This document shows positions 9,718 to 18,937 of a stretch of DNA of 64,000 nt, piece by piece. The position numbers were made by a program, and so were the translations under genes. The notes beneath the pieces are model-generated. The model saw only the letters and a program-made list of their open reading frames with translations. It searched no databases and was not told the origin of the DNA. The number at the start of each line of letters is the position of its first letter. The first letter of the stretch is position 1. The DNA is from Flavobacterium aquiphilum (GTDB taxonomy: Bacteria > Bacteroidota > Bacteroidia > Flavobacteriales > Flavobacteriaceae). Location: NCBI RefSeq assembly GCF_027111335.1, contig NZ_CP114288.1, positions 3,906,001 to 3,970,000 of the forward strand, read 5' to 3'.

Positions 9718-10773
9718 TTAGAGTGAACTACGCTCTATGTAATTGAATGGATTACGCACGATTTTCTTTTCATTGTTCAGGATAAGTTCGGCAGCTGCTT
9801 TCCCCATTTCCTTAAAATCAGTACTGATTACAGTAATTCCCAAAAGGGCTTTCAGGTGAGTATCATTGTATGAAATCACCCCAACGTCTTTGCCCATAAC
9901 CAAGTTTTTATCCTTGATTTGTTGAACCAATTTGACAAGATCATCCTCCTCTACAGTTATATATGCCTCTTTTGATTCGAATTCAAGATCATTGTATATT
10001 TCGTCCAAAACTTCGAACTTAAAATTATTTTGTCTGCAAAATTCCATGAAACCTTCAAAAATACCTTCCGGATAAGGAAATACCGCTCTTGTTGGGCATA
10101 CCAAAATTATCTTGCTATAGTTCTTTAGTTTTTCAACGGCCTGTGTAAGGGCGTGTATAATATCTTCTTTATAATTCTGATAGATTCCGATAAATTTCCC
10201 CGAGATTTCCAAATAAGGATTGTCCAGTACAATAAGTTTTTCTTTGGGGATGGTTCCAATGGCTTTCAGAACTTTTGGAGTATGATTTATATAGAGTTTA
10301 CCTTTGCTTTTAAAGTGCGGCATAACCACAAAATAATTAAAATTGTTAATATTTTTTTTCAGCGCATTAACAAAAAGGTCTTCGTCAAAATAGTATAAAT
10401 ACAGATCAACACGTGCCTTATTGCCCATAGTGTTGACAAAGGCGTCATAAACTTCCATTTTATAGGAGCTAGGCTTATTTATCAGAAAGAAAATATCAAT
10501 ATTGGTTTTCGATTCTTTTTTCATCGCAAAAAAACCTACCCCCATAACCGAAAAAATCAAATTGTTTTCCCTTAGCGTTTTGTATGCTTTTTCGATAGTA
10601 TCCCGAGACAATGAATTCGAATCACTAAGTTCATTTATGGATGGGAGTTTTTGTCCAGATTTTATTTTACCTTTTTCAATGTCATTCGAAATGCTATCTG
10701 CTACCTGAATATATTTAGGAACGCTAGATTTTTCCTTTATGTTTATTTTAATATCTACAGTTTCTTGTGCCAT
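9718..10773 (-). CDS. GntR-family regulator with periplasmic-binding-protein-like sensor domain
   Basis: A 351-residue protein. Residues about 15-80 are a GntR winged helix (QVADSISNDIEKGKIKSGQKLPSINELSDSNSLSRDTIEKAYKTLRENN, read here as overlapping short segments). Residues about 90-350 resemble a LacI/periplasmic-binding sensor (KDVGVISYNDTHLKALLGITVIST). In Bacteroidota this architecture usually responds to a sugar and controls a nearby catabolic operon. Here no adjacent sugar operon is evident, so its target is unknown and may be distant. Confidence 0.85.
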   Translation of the reverse strand: MAQETVDIKINIKEKSSVPKYIQVADSISNDIEKGKIKSGQKLPSINELSDSNSLSRDTIEKAYKTLRENNLIFSVMGVGFFAMKKESKTNIDIFFLINKPSSYKMEVYDAFVNTMGNKARVDLYLYYFDEDLFVNALKKNINNFNYFVVMPHFKSKGKLYINHTPKVLKAIGTIPKEKLIVLDNPYLEISGKFIGIYQNYKEDIIHALTQAVEKLKNYSKIILVCPTRAVFPYPEGIFEGFMEFCRQNNFKFEVLDEIYNDLEFESKEAYITVEEDDLVKLVQQIKDKNLVMGKDVGVISYNDTHLKALLGITVISTDFKEMGKAAAELILNNEKKIVRNPFNYIERSSL

Positions 10774-11090
10774 TTTTAAAAATAAAATTTATTGTAGCTG
10801 TTTCTACTATTTGTATATCTTATCTGGATAAAGCTTTCTTTTTAAAGAAAAATCATTTAGGTGCTCCATTTATAAAATTAGAAATATTTTGATAAAAAAT
10901 CATTTAAAATGAAGCTTTTTTTAGTAACAAAAAATTCAAAAAAACAACAAACTATAATACGTAGATAAGGGTCATGTAACATATCCGTACGATTACGCTA
11001 TTTCATTTAAATTAAAAATTTCTTTCGAAACGAAAACGTGAGTTTATGACATAATTCTCGCTCTCGTAAAACGCCAGCTACCGAGAGTAC
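10774..11090. other. Intergenic region upstream of the GntR-type gene
   Basis: Very AT-rich. It holds a short palindrome with an odd centre (TCATTT A AAATGA, 10900-10912) and, next to the stop of the following minus-strand gene, a six-base stem (11061-11066 with 11082-11087). The first could be an operator or a weak terminator. No gene is seen. Confidence 0.4.
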
Positions 11091-11474
11091 TTATGGCATA
11101 TGAAAAGTTGAAAACTTCCATTCGTTTGAATTTGGTTCTCTGGCAAAATCCAACATTATATAATAATCTTCAACTTTTACAACTTCCAAAAATTCGGTTG
11201 AACTATAAACAGAAACTTTTCTTGTTTTCCATTCTTCTCCAAGCTTTTGAAGCCCATTTAATTCTTTGAAGTTAAAACCTTGGAAAACCTCTTTCGTAAC
11301 AACTTTTCTTAAATTAATTGTATCTTTTTTTGCTAGCAAATTACTTAATACTTCAAATGACTTTAGTGAAGTTGAAAGATCAAAATTACTTGAATTTTCA
11401 ATTTTATGTTGAGAATAAATATTGTAATTAATTATAAAGAAACTAATGAGAATTATATTTTTTAAGGTTCGCAT
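11091..11474 (-). CDS. Small exported protein of unknown function
   Basis: A 127-residue protein with a clear signal peptide (about residues 1-21, ending NIYSQ). The mature part has predicted amphipathic helices followed by a beta-rich end (YYIMLDFAREPNSNEWKF). It looks like a small NTF2-like or DUF4019-like periplasmic protein, but that is a guess from shape only. It sits alone between two non-coding stretches and next to a HEPN-like gene on the same strand. I do not recognise the family. Confidence 0.6.
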   Translation of the reverse strand: MRTLKNIILISFFIINYNIYSQHKIENSSNFDLSTSLKSFEVLSNLLAKKDTINLRKVVTKEVFQGFNFKELNGLQKLGEEWKTRKVSVYSSTEFLEVVKVEDYYIMLDFAREPNSNEWKFSTFHMP

Positions 11475-11671
11475 TTCTATTAATGTTTAGAGTAATCTTA
11501 AGTATTGCAGCTAACCTCTGGCTGCTATCGTGGGTTTAGAACCAAATTAAGTACATTTTTCGGATTTGCAACCGAACTAACTAACAGGCGAAGCAAGTCA
11601 TCCAAAATACAAAATCAACTTCCCACTAATCTAATCGCCCAAATCGAAGTAGCTGTTGATAGTAGTGTTTT
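11475..11671. other. Intergenic region with a short stem-loop
   Basis: A five-base stem GCAGC (11507-11511) with GCTGC (11521-11525) lies just upstream of the small exported protein gene. The stretch after it is higher in G+C than its surroundings and resembles the scrambled flanks seen around accessory genes. No gene is supported. Confidence 0.35.
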
Positions 11672-12340
11672 CTATACAGGAATTCTCATCATAAAATTAG
11701 AAACACCATTAAACATAAAATCAACTTGTTCTTTGGTATATTCCAAGTATTTTCCATGCGCAGCATTATTTCTTAAATCTAACCACGAAGTTATGCTCTT
11801 CTGGTCTAATTTATTATAAACACTGGCACTTGCTAATTCAGAATTAAGCAAATCTGCTTTTTTAGGAATTGATTTACCCTCTCTTATTTTTTCAACTTCT
11901 ATCGAATTTTTACCACATAATTGTCTTAAATGTTCTTCTAAAACACTACCAATCATTACAGCCGCTGGATCTTTATAGCCTTCCCTTAATAGATGCTCAG
12001 CCATTTCTAAAAAATCTGAAAAAATTTCTGCCGATACGACTCCTTTAACTGTAAAAATCCATCCTCCTTCAATTTCTTGTCTAGCTGCTTTTAATATTCC
12101 TCTACCTTCTTCGCTATGGTAGGTATAAGTGTCTGAAACTTTTTTATCAAGTTCCTTATAAAAAGGATGTTTTTCTCCAAACGTATTTCGAAAAAATGAC
12201 AGACCAGTAACTCGGAATTCTTGAAAAAGTTCAGTGTTTACATAATTATCGCCAAATTCACTATGTTTGTTTGTTGCAATTACTTTATCTGCAAGCTTAA
12301 TTATTTCTTCTATTCTATCCCGAATTTGTTCTATTTTCAT
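11672..12340 (-). CDS. HEPN-like domain protein (DUF4145-like)
   Basis: A 222-residue protein. The C-terminal half (about residues 105-215) is helical and carries RNNAAH, with Arg190 and His195 in the Rx4H spacing typical of HEPN ribonucleases. The preceding SVLEEHLRQLCGKN helix is also typical of this group, including DUF4145 proteins. HEPN proteins are often RNases in toxin-antitoxin or defence systems, but many act as structural modules. No nucleotidyltransferase-type partner is found beside it. Function is inferred from the motif only. Confidence 0.6.
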   Translation of the reverse strand: MKIEQIRDRIEEIIKLADKVIATNKHSEFGDNYVNTELFQEFRVTGLSFFRNTFGEKHPFYKELDKKVSDTYTYHSEEGRGILKAARQEIEGGWIFTVKGVVSAEIFSDFLEMAEHLLREGYKDPAAVMIGSVLEEHLRQLCGKNSIEVEKIREGKSIPKKADLLNSELASASVYNKLDQKSITSWLDLRNNAAHGKYLEYTKEQVDFMFNGVSNFMMRIPV

Positions 12341-12508
12341 TGTATTGTTTTAATATTACCACCAACTAATAGATACTCACTACTCTATATCGACTATACA
12401 TCCAAAACAGAAAAGATTATCGCTACTTTGTCACAGTTATTAAACAAATATAGAAACAATCCTTTTATTACAATTTATTAAACAGCTTTTAAATTCGAAT
12501 ACCCGAAA

Positions 12509-15500
12509 CTACTTCCCATACTGTGAAGGACTACAACCGAAATACTTGGAAAAAGTTCTCGAAAAATTGGAAGGCTCAGAGAAACCCACTTTGTAAGCGA
12601 TTTGGGATACGCTTAGGTCTGAGTTTTTAAGAAGTTTTTCTGCCTCATTCATTTTAACCTTGATAATAAATTCATGAACGGTATTACCGCTTATTCCTTT
12701 TAATTTACGGTAAAGTTGTCTTTGACTAATGCCTAAAACCTTTGCCAATTCCTCCGAATTAAAATCGGTCTCCTCAATATGTCGCGTAATTTTTTCAATC
12801 ACTTTTTCAAGAAATTGATTGTCTAAATCGGGTACTTCTTGCTGCAACTGATTGATTTCTTTGATCCCGGCAAGTCGATTTTGCAATATCATTCTATTTT
12901 CAAGGACGCTCTTTATTTGTGCGTTTAAAACATCCACATTAAAAGGCTTCATTACATAGGCTTCGGCACCTAAATTATAGCCTTCAATTTGATCGTTATC
13001 AGAACCTTTTGCCGTCAGAAAGATTAGCGGAATATGCGATGTATTTTCATTGCTTTTTAGCTTTTTCCCCAAAAGCGTTCCTTCCATTTCGGGCATCATA
13101 ATATCCGAAACAATAATATCCGGAATGTGTTTTATAGCGGCTTCAAGTCCTTTTTTTCCGTCATACTCTTGTATCAAAAAGTAATCTTTGCTCAACTCTT
13201 TTTTCAAATAAATTTGAACATCTGGATTATCTTCGACAATAAGTAAAGTCGGTTTTGAATTATTAGAATCGGTCGAAATAATACCCTCATGACTCTCATT
13301 TTTATAACCATTTAAAGAATTAGATTCTGCCGAAATTGAAGCAATAGAATCCTCTTCTGCAACTTGGTAAGGCAGATCAATTAATAATTTTGTCCCTTTA
13401 TTGAGTTCACTTTCAATGGAAATACTACCATTCAAAAAAGCGATAAGATTTCGCGCCAGCGACAAACCAATACCTGATGAATAGCCATAAAAAGGGCTTG
13501 CTCCCACTGTATTAAATGGCTCGAATATTTTCTTTAATTCCGATGCTTCAATCCCTACCCCATTATCTTCAACAACAATTTTTATACTTGACTTTTCCTC
13601 ATTAAGCCCTATAGAAAAGGAAATTTTCCCTCCATCCGGTGTATATTGAAAAGCATTGGACAATACGTTAATGATGATCTGTTCCGTTTTTTCAAAATCC
13701 AAATAACAATACGTTAATTCTTCGTCTAGATGAAGTTCAAATTTGATATTCCTTTTTTCGGCTATAAACTGAAAAGTAGCGTGACATTCTTTTGCAAAAG
13801 CATTAAAATTACGGGAACTGGCATTTAATTTTAACTTCCCTGTTTCTGACTTTCGGAAATCCAAAATTTGATAAATCAACTTCGTTAAGTTCTTTATATT
13901 CCGATCAATCATCGAAAAATATAGTTCCTTGTCCTCAGCTGGTACTTTATTAGCCTGAAGTCGTTTCAACGGATCAACTATCAGCGTGAGCGGCGTTTTT
14001 AAATCATGTGAAATATTGGTGAAAAATTCAATTTTTTCTCTGGTTAAAGCCTCTTGCCTTTCGGTATTCAATCGTTCCTGTTTGATTTCATTTTTTAAAC
14101 GATCTCGGTATAACATTTCTTTGAAAACCCAATATATACCAGCGACCACCATAAGCAAAAACAAGGTTCTAAACCACCAGCTTCCATACCAAGGTGCACT
14201 TACATCAATATTCAGTTGGGTTACAGGAACATTTCCCGAATTTGAAACCAATCGCACCTTGAAAGTGTAATTTCCTGGAGGCACTTTATTGAATGAAATT
14301 TTATTGTTCGTTGTTTTAATCCAATTGTCCTCATAGCCCTCCAATTTATACTCATAAACTTCTTTTCGGGAATCGCGGTAATTGAAGGAAGCCAACTCTA
14401 TTGTAAAACTTCTGTTTTCGTAATCCAATTGAATGGATTTTGTTTGTGACAAAATCTTGAATAAAATAGGTCGTCCCCATATAGTATCCATCGGAATCAC
14501 TTCTTGACTTGAAACATACAATGATCTCAAAATCAACCTATTTGACTTCGAAATCGTTTTGATATCTTTTGGATTGAAGGTTACATATCCGTTTTTGGCA
14601 CCAAAATAAATAATATTGTTTTCTACATCTTTATAAAGTGCCCTTTCCAAAAAACGCCAGGAACTGTACTGATCCTTTTTTTGGTAATTTGAAATTTCAG
14701 CTGAATTAGCATTAATCCTTGAAATCCCTTCTTTATGGGCAATCCAAATATTTCCTTCATTATCATCGGTGATGGCAGAAATATAGGTGTTTGGTATTTC
14801 GGATTGTAATTGAATATTTTCAGCCTGCGTCGGATTGGAATTTAGTTTAATTTTATACAAACCTTCGCTTGTTCCTACCCAAACAGCACCATTCTTATCT
14901 TTATGAAGTGCATAAATTATACTTTGAGAAATCTTCTTCTTTATAGCAGAACCTGAGCGAAAAGAATTAAATGAAGTATCATTAAAAACCTCTCCCTTAT
15001 TATTTATAGTCAACTGAATCAGTCCATTACCTTCTGTGGCCAACAACAGTTTATTTTTGTCAACAATCAGAATATCCATAACACTGTGATTACTGATTTC
15101 CTTCGCCAAATCATAAAAGACAACAGCCTGATTTGATAAATTAATTCGGGCGATTCCGTTATACAAACCCACCCATAGCATATCATTCCCAAAAGCCTCT
15201 ATCGCAAATACCGACCAAGTTTGCAATCTTGGGTTCAACTCCTTGTTGATGATTAATTTAATTTGATTTGTATTTGGATTATAATATTCCAACCCATTTA
15301 CGCCACCTATCCAGATACCTCCTTTGTTATCCTGAAATAAAGTCCGCACCTGATCAATTTTACTATTCGATCTATAAAAAGGATGATTGTAATTTATTCC
15401 TTGACTATTGTAGATAAGAACACCTTCATCTGTTCCCAACCAAATCTCATTTCTTACCTTAAGTATAGCCCTGACACTGGCCAGTTTGGTTTTACCGTTT

Positions 15501-16174
15501 TTAGAAATATAACTATAATGAAGTTCAAATGGATTGCGGTTTGGATTTGCTTTATAAATATCACCTCCTCTGGTTCCAAGCCAAATGATATTTTCATCAT
15601 CAATAAAATAGGTCGTGATATAATCGTCCAACAAACTTCCCGGCTGGCTTATATCAGCGACATAATGAAATTCTTTTCCTGAATCAATATTTTTTGAAGT
15701 CAACTGATGTGACGACAGATAATAGCGTTTTCCGTTAACGACTCTATCTTTATTTAATTCGTTGGAATTACAATTTAATTTTGACAAAATAACCTTTGGA
15801 ACACCTTTAGAATCAACAATGCTGAAGGTATTTAGCTGGTAATTAAATCGGGCGTATTTATGATCGAATGTCAAAAACCAAAGTCCAAGTTTATTGTCTG
15901 AAACAATATTACGAATCCTGTTATTAGGTAGTGATTTACTATCTGCAGAGTTGTGATAGTAATAATTGAATGTTTTGCCATCATATCGATAAGCTCCATT
16001 CCAACTCCCAAACCAAATATATCCTATGGAATCTTTGGCAATACCATGAATGGAAGTACTGGGATCTATATCCTGACCAGAAATTTTTTCGAAAAAGAGT
16101 TCCTGTCCCAAACAATTTAGTCCAAACAAATTGCTGAGTACAAAATAAACCAATACAAATCCTTTTCTGTACAT
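12509..16174 (-). CDS. Hybrid two-component system regulator (HTCS)
   Basis: A 1221-residue one-protein signalling system. A signal peptide (about residues 1-23) is followed by a two-propeller periplasmic sensor built from repeats of the IWLGT type (about 25-590) and a YYY-like domain (about 590-660, ending VPPGNYTFKVRLVS). A membrane segment follows at about 667-686. A histidine kinase has His723 in NISHDLKTPLT and an ATPase domain (about 825-937, VLSNAFQYTP, VEDNGVGI). A receiver domain has Asp1024 in DIIVSDIMMPE. An AraC-type DNA-binding domain ends the protein (about 1120-1221). HTCS proteins sense oligosaccharides in the periplasm and activate a linked PUL; the divergent operon from 16728 is the obvious target. 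Confidence 0.95.
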   Translation of the reverse strand: MYRKGFVLVYFVLSNLFGLNCLGQELFFEKISGQDIDPSTSIHGIAKDSIGYIWFGSWNGAYRYDGKTFNYYYHNSADSKSLPNNRIRNIVSDNKLGLWFLTFDHKYARFNYQLNTFSIVDSKGVPKVILSKLNCNSNELNKDRVVNGKRYYLSSHQLTSKNIDSGKEFHYVADISQPGSLLDDYITTYFIDDENIIWLGTRGGDIYKANPNRNPFELHYSYISKNGKTKLASVRAILKVRNEIWLGTDEGVLIYNSQGINYNHPFYRSNSKIDQVRTLFQDNKGGIWIGGVNGLEYYNPNTNQIKLIINKELNPRLQTWSVFAIEAFGNDMLWVGLYNGIARINLSNQAVVFYDLAKEISNHSVMDILIVDKNKLLLATEGNGLIQLTINNKGEVFNDTSFNSFRSGSAIKKKISQSIIYALHKDKNGAVWVGTSEGLYKIKLNSNPTQAENIQLQSEIPNTYISAITDDNEGNIWIAHKEGISRINANSAEISNYQKKDQYSSWRFLERALYKDVENNIIYFGAKNGYVTFNPKDIKTISKSNRLILRSLYVSSQEVIPMDTIWGRPILFKILSQTKSIQLDYENRSFTIELASFNYRDSRKEVYEYKLEGYEDNWIKTTNNKISFNKVPPGNYTFKVRLVSNSGNVPVTQLNIDVSAPWYGSWWFRTLFLLMVVAGIYWVFKEMLYRDRLKNEIKQERLNTERQEALTREKIEFFTNISHDLKTPLTLIVDPLKRLQANKVPAEDKELYFSMIDRNIKNLTKLIYQILDFRKSETGKLKLNASSRNFNAFAKECHATFQFIAEKRNIKFELHLDEELTYCYLDFEKTEQIIINVLSNAFQYTPDGGKISFSIGLNEEKSSIKIVVEDNGVGIEASELKKIFEPFNTVGASPFYGYSSGIGLSLARNLIAFLNGSISIESELNKGTKLLIDLPYQVAEEDSIASISAESNSLNGYKNESHEGIISTDSNNSKPTLLIVEDNPDVQIYLKKELSKDYFLIQEYDGKKGLEAAIKHIPDIIVSDIMMPEMEGTLLGKKLKSNENTSHIPLIFLTAKGSDNDQIEGYNLGAEAYVMKPFNVDVLNAQIKSVLENRMILQNRLAGIKEINQLQQEVPDLDNQFLEKVIEKITRHIEETDFNSEELAKVLGISQRQLYRKLKGISGNTVHEFIIKVKMNEAEKLLKNSDLSVSQIAYKVGFSEPSNFSRTFSKYFGCSPSQYGK

Positions 16175-16727
16175 CGCGTCCTTTAAATTACTATTTAAGT
16201 GAATCGTAAAATTATACTAATATTTGAGTTATGCAATCAGGAAACATAACACATCCTAATAAATGTTTTTTATACAGTTATTTCTCTACATAGTCTAAAT
16301 TTCTATTCATCAAATAAAAAAAATAAATAAAAGTCTTACGTAAATATTTCGCATTTTCATTAATCATGTCTCCGTTTTATCTGAAAAATTCAATTCTGAG
16401 ACTATGAATAAAAGTTTAGTAAAATAATTATTAACAATTTCTTGATACTTTTTTTAACAAAAAATAAACACGTAATTATCGTCAAAGCCTCATAAATACA
16501 AGGTTTTCGTATTACAAACTATACACTTAATAAAATGTGATATCCATATTTAATTAAACTTTTTTTTATGTACACTGCAAAAAAAATCAAAAATCAGGAT
16601 ACAGCAGGATACAGTTAGAATTGAAAAATTTTAGGTTTGAAAAGTTAATTATTCCTAATTATAGTTAAATAAGAGTTAAATAAAGTATAAAAATTTCGTT
16701 CCCAATTTTAATTAGTTAATCAAATCG
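16175..16727. other. Divergent intergenic region between HTCS gene and the FAS1/SusCD operon
   Basis: A 553-bp AT-rich region with no open frame of note. It must hold the promoters of the HTCS gene and of the 15 kb operon. The only structured signal is the tandem decamer and -7 box near 16595-16639. Confidence 0.7.
16595..16639 (+). promoter_or_regulatory. Candidate HTCS-activated promoter with tandem decamer
   Basis: The decamer CAGGATACAG occurs twice in perfect tandem at 16595-16604 and 16605-16614. After a 17-bp gap comes TAGGTTTG (16632-16639), a full match to the Bacteroidota -7 consensus TAnnTTTG. The second decamer covers the place where the -33 element would lie, and there is no clear TTTG there, which fits activator-dependent transcription. 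A start near 16645 would leave an 80-base leader before the first FAS1 gene. The activator being the adjacent HTCS protein is an inference. Confidence 0.6.
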
Positions 16728-18929
16728 ATGAAGAGAAAATTACACCATTATTTATTTGTTTTTTCATTTCTGGCTCTATTCACCAATTGTAGTTCAGATG
16801 TATATGATGAATACTATGACCGCCCTGATAATTTGGAACCTCCAATCTTTCAACAATTGGAAGCAAAAGGTAATTTCAAAAACCTAACATCTTTAATAAC
16901 CAAAGCTGGTTATAAAGATATCCTTGGGAAATCAGGCTATTGGACTATGCTTGCGCCAAATGATGATGCTTTTACTAAATTCTTTCAAGAACAAGGTATC
17001 ACTGATGTGAGTAAAATAGATGATGCTACTGCATCAAAAATTGTTAGATATGCATTAGTTTACAATGCATTTCGTACAGAAAGAATGTCGGACTATCAGT
17101 CAACAATAGGCTGGGAAGTTGATAATGCTTTTAGGAGAAGAACTGCATTTTATGACGGATTCGTAACTAAAACAATCAATGGGCAACCTAAAGTAATCGT
17201 AGGTTCAAACCGAAACAATTTTAATGGCTCGAATTATTATGTTGCTGGGGACAATAACAATAAATACATCAGTTATTTTACACAAGAGTACTTTGCAGCA
17301 AAGAATTTAAGTTCTTATGATTTTAATTATTTCTACCCAAGTGCTAAATATACAGGATTTAACATTTTGGACTCGGAAGTTACCGAAGCTGATATTGTAG
17401 CAGAAAATGGAATTATTCACGCGACCAATAAAGTGCAATTGCCATTAGTTAACTTGGATCAATATTTAGAATCAAAGCCACAATACAGTTTATTTCGTGA
17501 TATACTAGAAAAAAACCTAGTTACATACCCTTTTAACCAGGATGCTACCAATGCATACCACAATTTCACCGGTAAATCCGACAATGTATATGTAAAAGTA
17601 TATGACCAAGGGTTATCATTTTCGCCTAACAATGAAAATTATTTGAAACAAGCCGATAATGACGGACAAAGTCAGTTATATACTTTAATTGTTCCCGAAG
17701 ATGCAGCTATGCAAAAATTCATTAATGAAATTTTATTAAAAAACTACACCTACGATAAACTTCCAAAATACATTTTTCAAGATTTGATCAATGCCCATAT
17801 GGTTCAAAATGCCGTTTGGCCATCAAAAGCCGCAACATACAATAATGCTTTGAATGAAAACTTAAGATTTAATTTCAATAGTGATATTACAGAAGCCAAA
17901 ATTTTGAGTAACGGTTTCTTTTTTGGTAGTAAAATAGTCCAAAAATCAAATTTGTTCTATAGTGTTTATACTTCCGCTTACTTAGATCCTAAATATACAC
18001 TTGCGACTAGATTATTTAATGATGGTTCGGGATTAAAAGAAATGATAAGTAACATTAAAACGAAGTACACTTTGTTTTTACCATCGGACGCAAAACTTCG
18101 AGCACTTGGATATGATTACGATATAAATCATTCCTATTGGGTATATACCGACCCGGCAACATCAGTAGTTGCCACGGGCGGTAATGCCAGAACTCGCTTA
18201 CTGCGTATTCTATATAATGGCATAATTCCAACTCCAAACAATGAATTGAATAATTTGTCCGGATCAGGAATAATTCGTTCAGGAGAACAAGATCTTCCAG
18301 GAGAATATATCAAATGGAACAACAATAAAGTATATGCCGCAGGAAATGAATCAGGGGGGACTACTGTTAATGTAACTGGTTACGAAGACCAACAAAATGG
18401 TAGAACTTATTATGTTGATAATTTACTTCAATTTACAGAAGAACCTCAAGGATTAAAAATCAAACGTTTGTCTGAAACTGCAGGTTCTCAATATCTTTCA
18501 TTTTTCAATTACCTAAAAAACTCACTAATATATGATGCAGCATCAGGTAAAATCCAAGGAGTTGATTTAGGAACCTATTACACTTTTATAGTTCCAAATA
18601 ATGCTGCTATTGCAAAAGCGGTTGCTGCCGGAAATCTCCCTGCATCCCCAACAACAACACTGCAAGGGGAAAAAGATTTGATTGCTGATTTTATTCGCTA
18701 TCACATTTTAGTAAACAAAACAGCCTCCGATGATGGTTTTACAACCGGTCAGGTAGAAACCCTTAGAAAAAATGACGGAGAGAAAACTTACATAACTGTT
18801 CAAAGTACACCGGGAACATTATCTTTTGTGGATTTGAAATTAAATAAAGCTAATTACATTCCGGCTCAAAGCAACAATTTAGCAGATCGATCTTTAATTC
18901 ATTTAGTAGACAATTACCTCACATATTAA
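16728..18929 (+). CDS. Multi-FAS1 (fasciclin) domain lipoprotein
   Basis: A 733-residue lipoprotein with its lipobox cysteine at residue 21 (LFTNC), followed by the acidic segment SDVYDEYYD that could direct it to the cell surface. About four fasciclin (FAS1) modules follow. The H1-type motif appears as WTMLAPNDDAF (about 72), YTLIVPEDAAM (about 318), YTLFLPSDAKL (about 447) and YTFIVPNNAAI (about 618). H2-type motifs appear at about 228 (NGIIHATNKV) and at the C-terminus (SLIHLVDNYL). FAS1 domains mediate adhesion or ligand binding and are not known enzymes. It is the first gene of the SusCD operon, so a surface glycan- or protein-binding role is inferred. Confidence 0.85.
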   Translation: MKRKLHHYLFVFSFLALFTNCSSDVYDEYYDRPDNLEPPIFQQLEAKGNFKNLTSLITKAGYKDILGKSGYWTMLAPNDDAFTKFFQEQGITDVSKIDDATASKIVRYALVYNAFRTERMSDYQSTIGWEVDNAFRRRTAFYDGFVTKTINGQPKVIVGSNRNNFNGSNYYVAGDNNNKYISYFTQEYFAAKNLSSYDFNYFYPSAKYTGFNILDSEVTEADIVAENGIIHATNKVQLPLVNLDQYLESKPQYSLFRDILEKNLVTYPFNQDATNAYHNFTGKSDNVYVKVYDQGLSFSPNNENYLKQADNDGQSQLYTLIVPEDAAMQKFINEILLKNYTYDKLPKYIFQDLINAHMVQNAVWPSKAATYNNALNENLRFNFNSDITEAKILSNGFFFGSKIVQKSNLFYSVYTSAYLDPKYTLATRLFNDGSGLKEMISNIKTKYTLFLPSDAKLRALGYDYDINHSYWVYTDPATSVVATGGNARTRLLRILYNGIIPTPNNELNNLSGSGIIRSGEQDLPGEYIKWNNNKVYAAGNESGGTTVNVTGYEDQQNGRTYYVDNLLQFTEEPQGLKIKRLSETAGSQYLSFFNYLKNSLIYDAASGKIQGVDLGTYYTFIVPNNAAIAKAVAAGNLPASPTTTLQGEKDLIADFIRYHILVNKTASDDGFTTGQVETLRKNDGEKTYITVQSTPGTLSFVDLKLNKANYIPAQSNNLADRSLIHLVDNYLTY

Positions 18930-18937
18930 GAAATAAA

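Noticed and set aside
11475..11671. Integron-type attC site near the small exported protein
   Set aside because: Only a five-base stem and loose similarity were seen. The conserved core sites were not found in the right places and no integrase is present.
12221..12481. 86-codon plus-strand frame overlapping the start of the HEPN-like gene
   Set aside because: Low-complexity, mostly antisense to the HEPN-like gene, and without a recognisable domain.
12509..16174. Many long plus-strand frames opposite the HTCS gene
   Set aside because: They are shadows of a fully explained 1221-codon gene with ordered domains.
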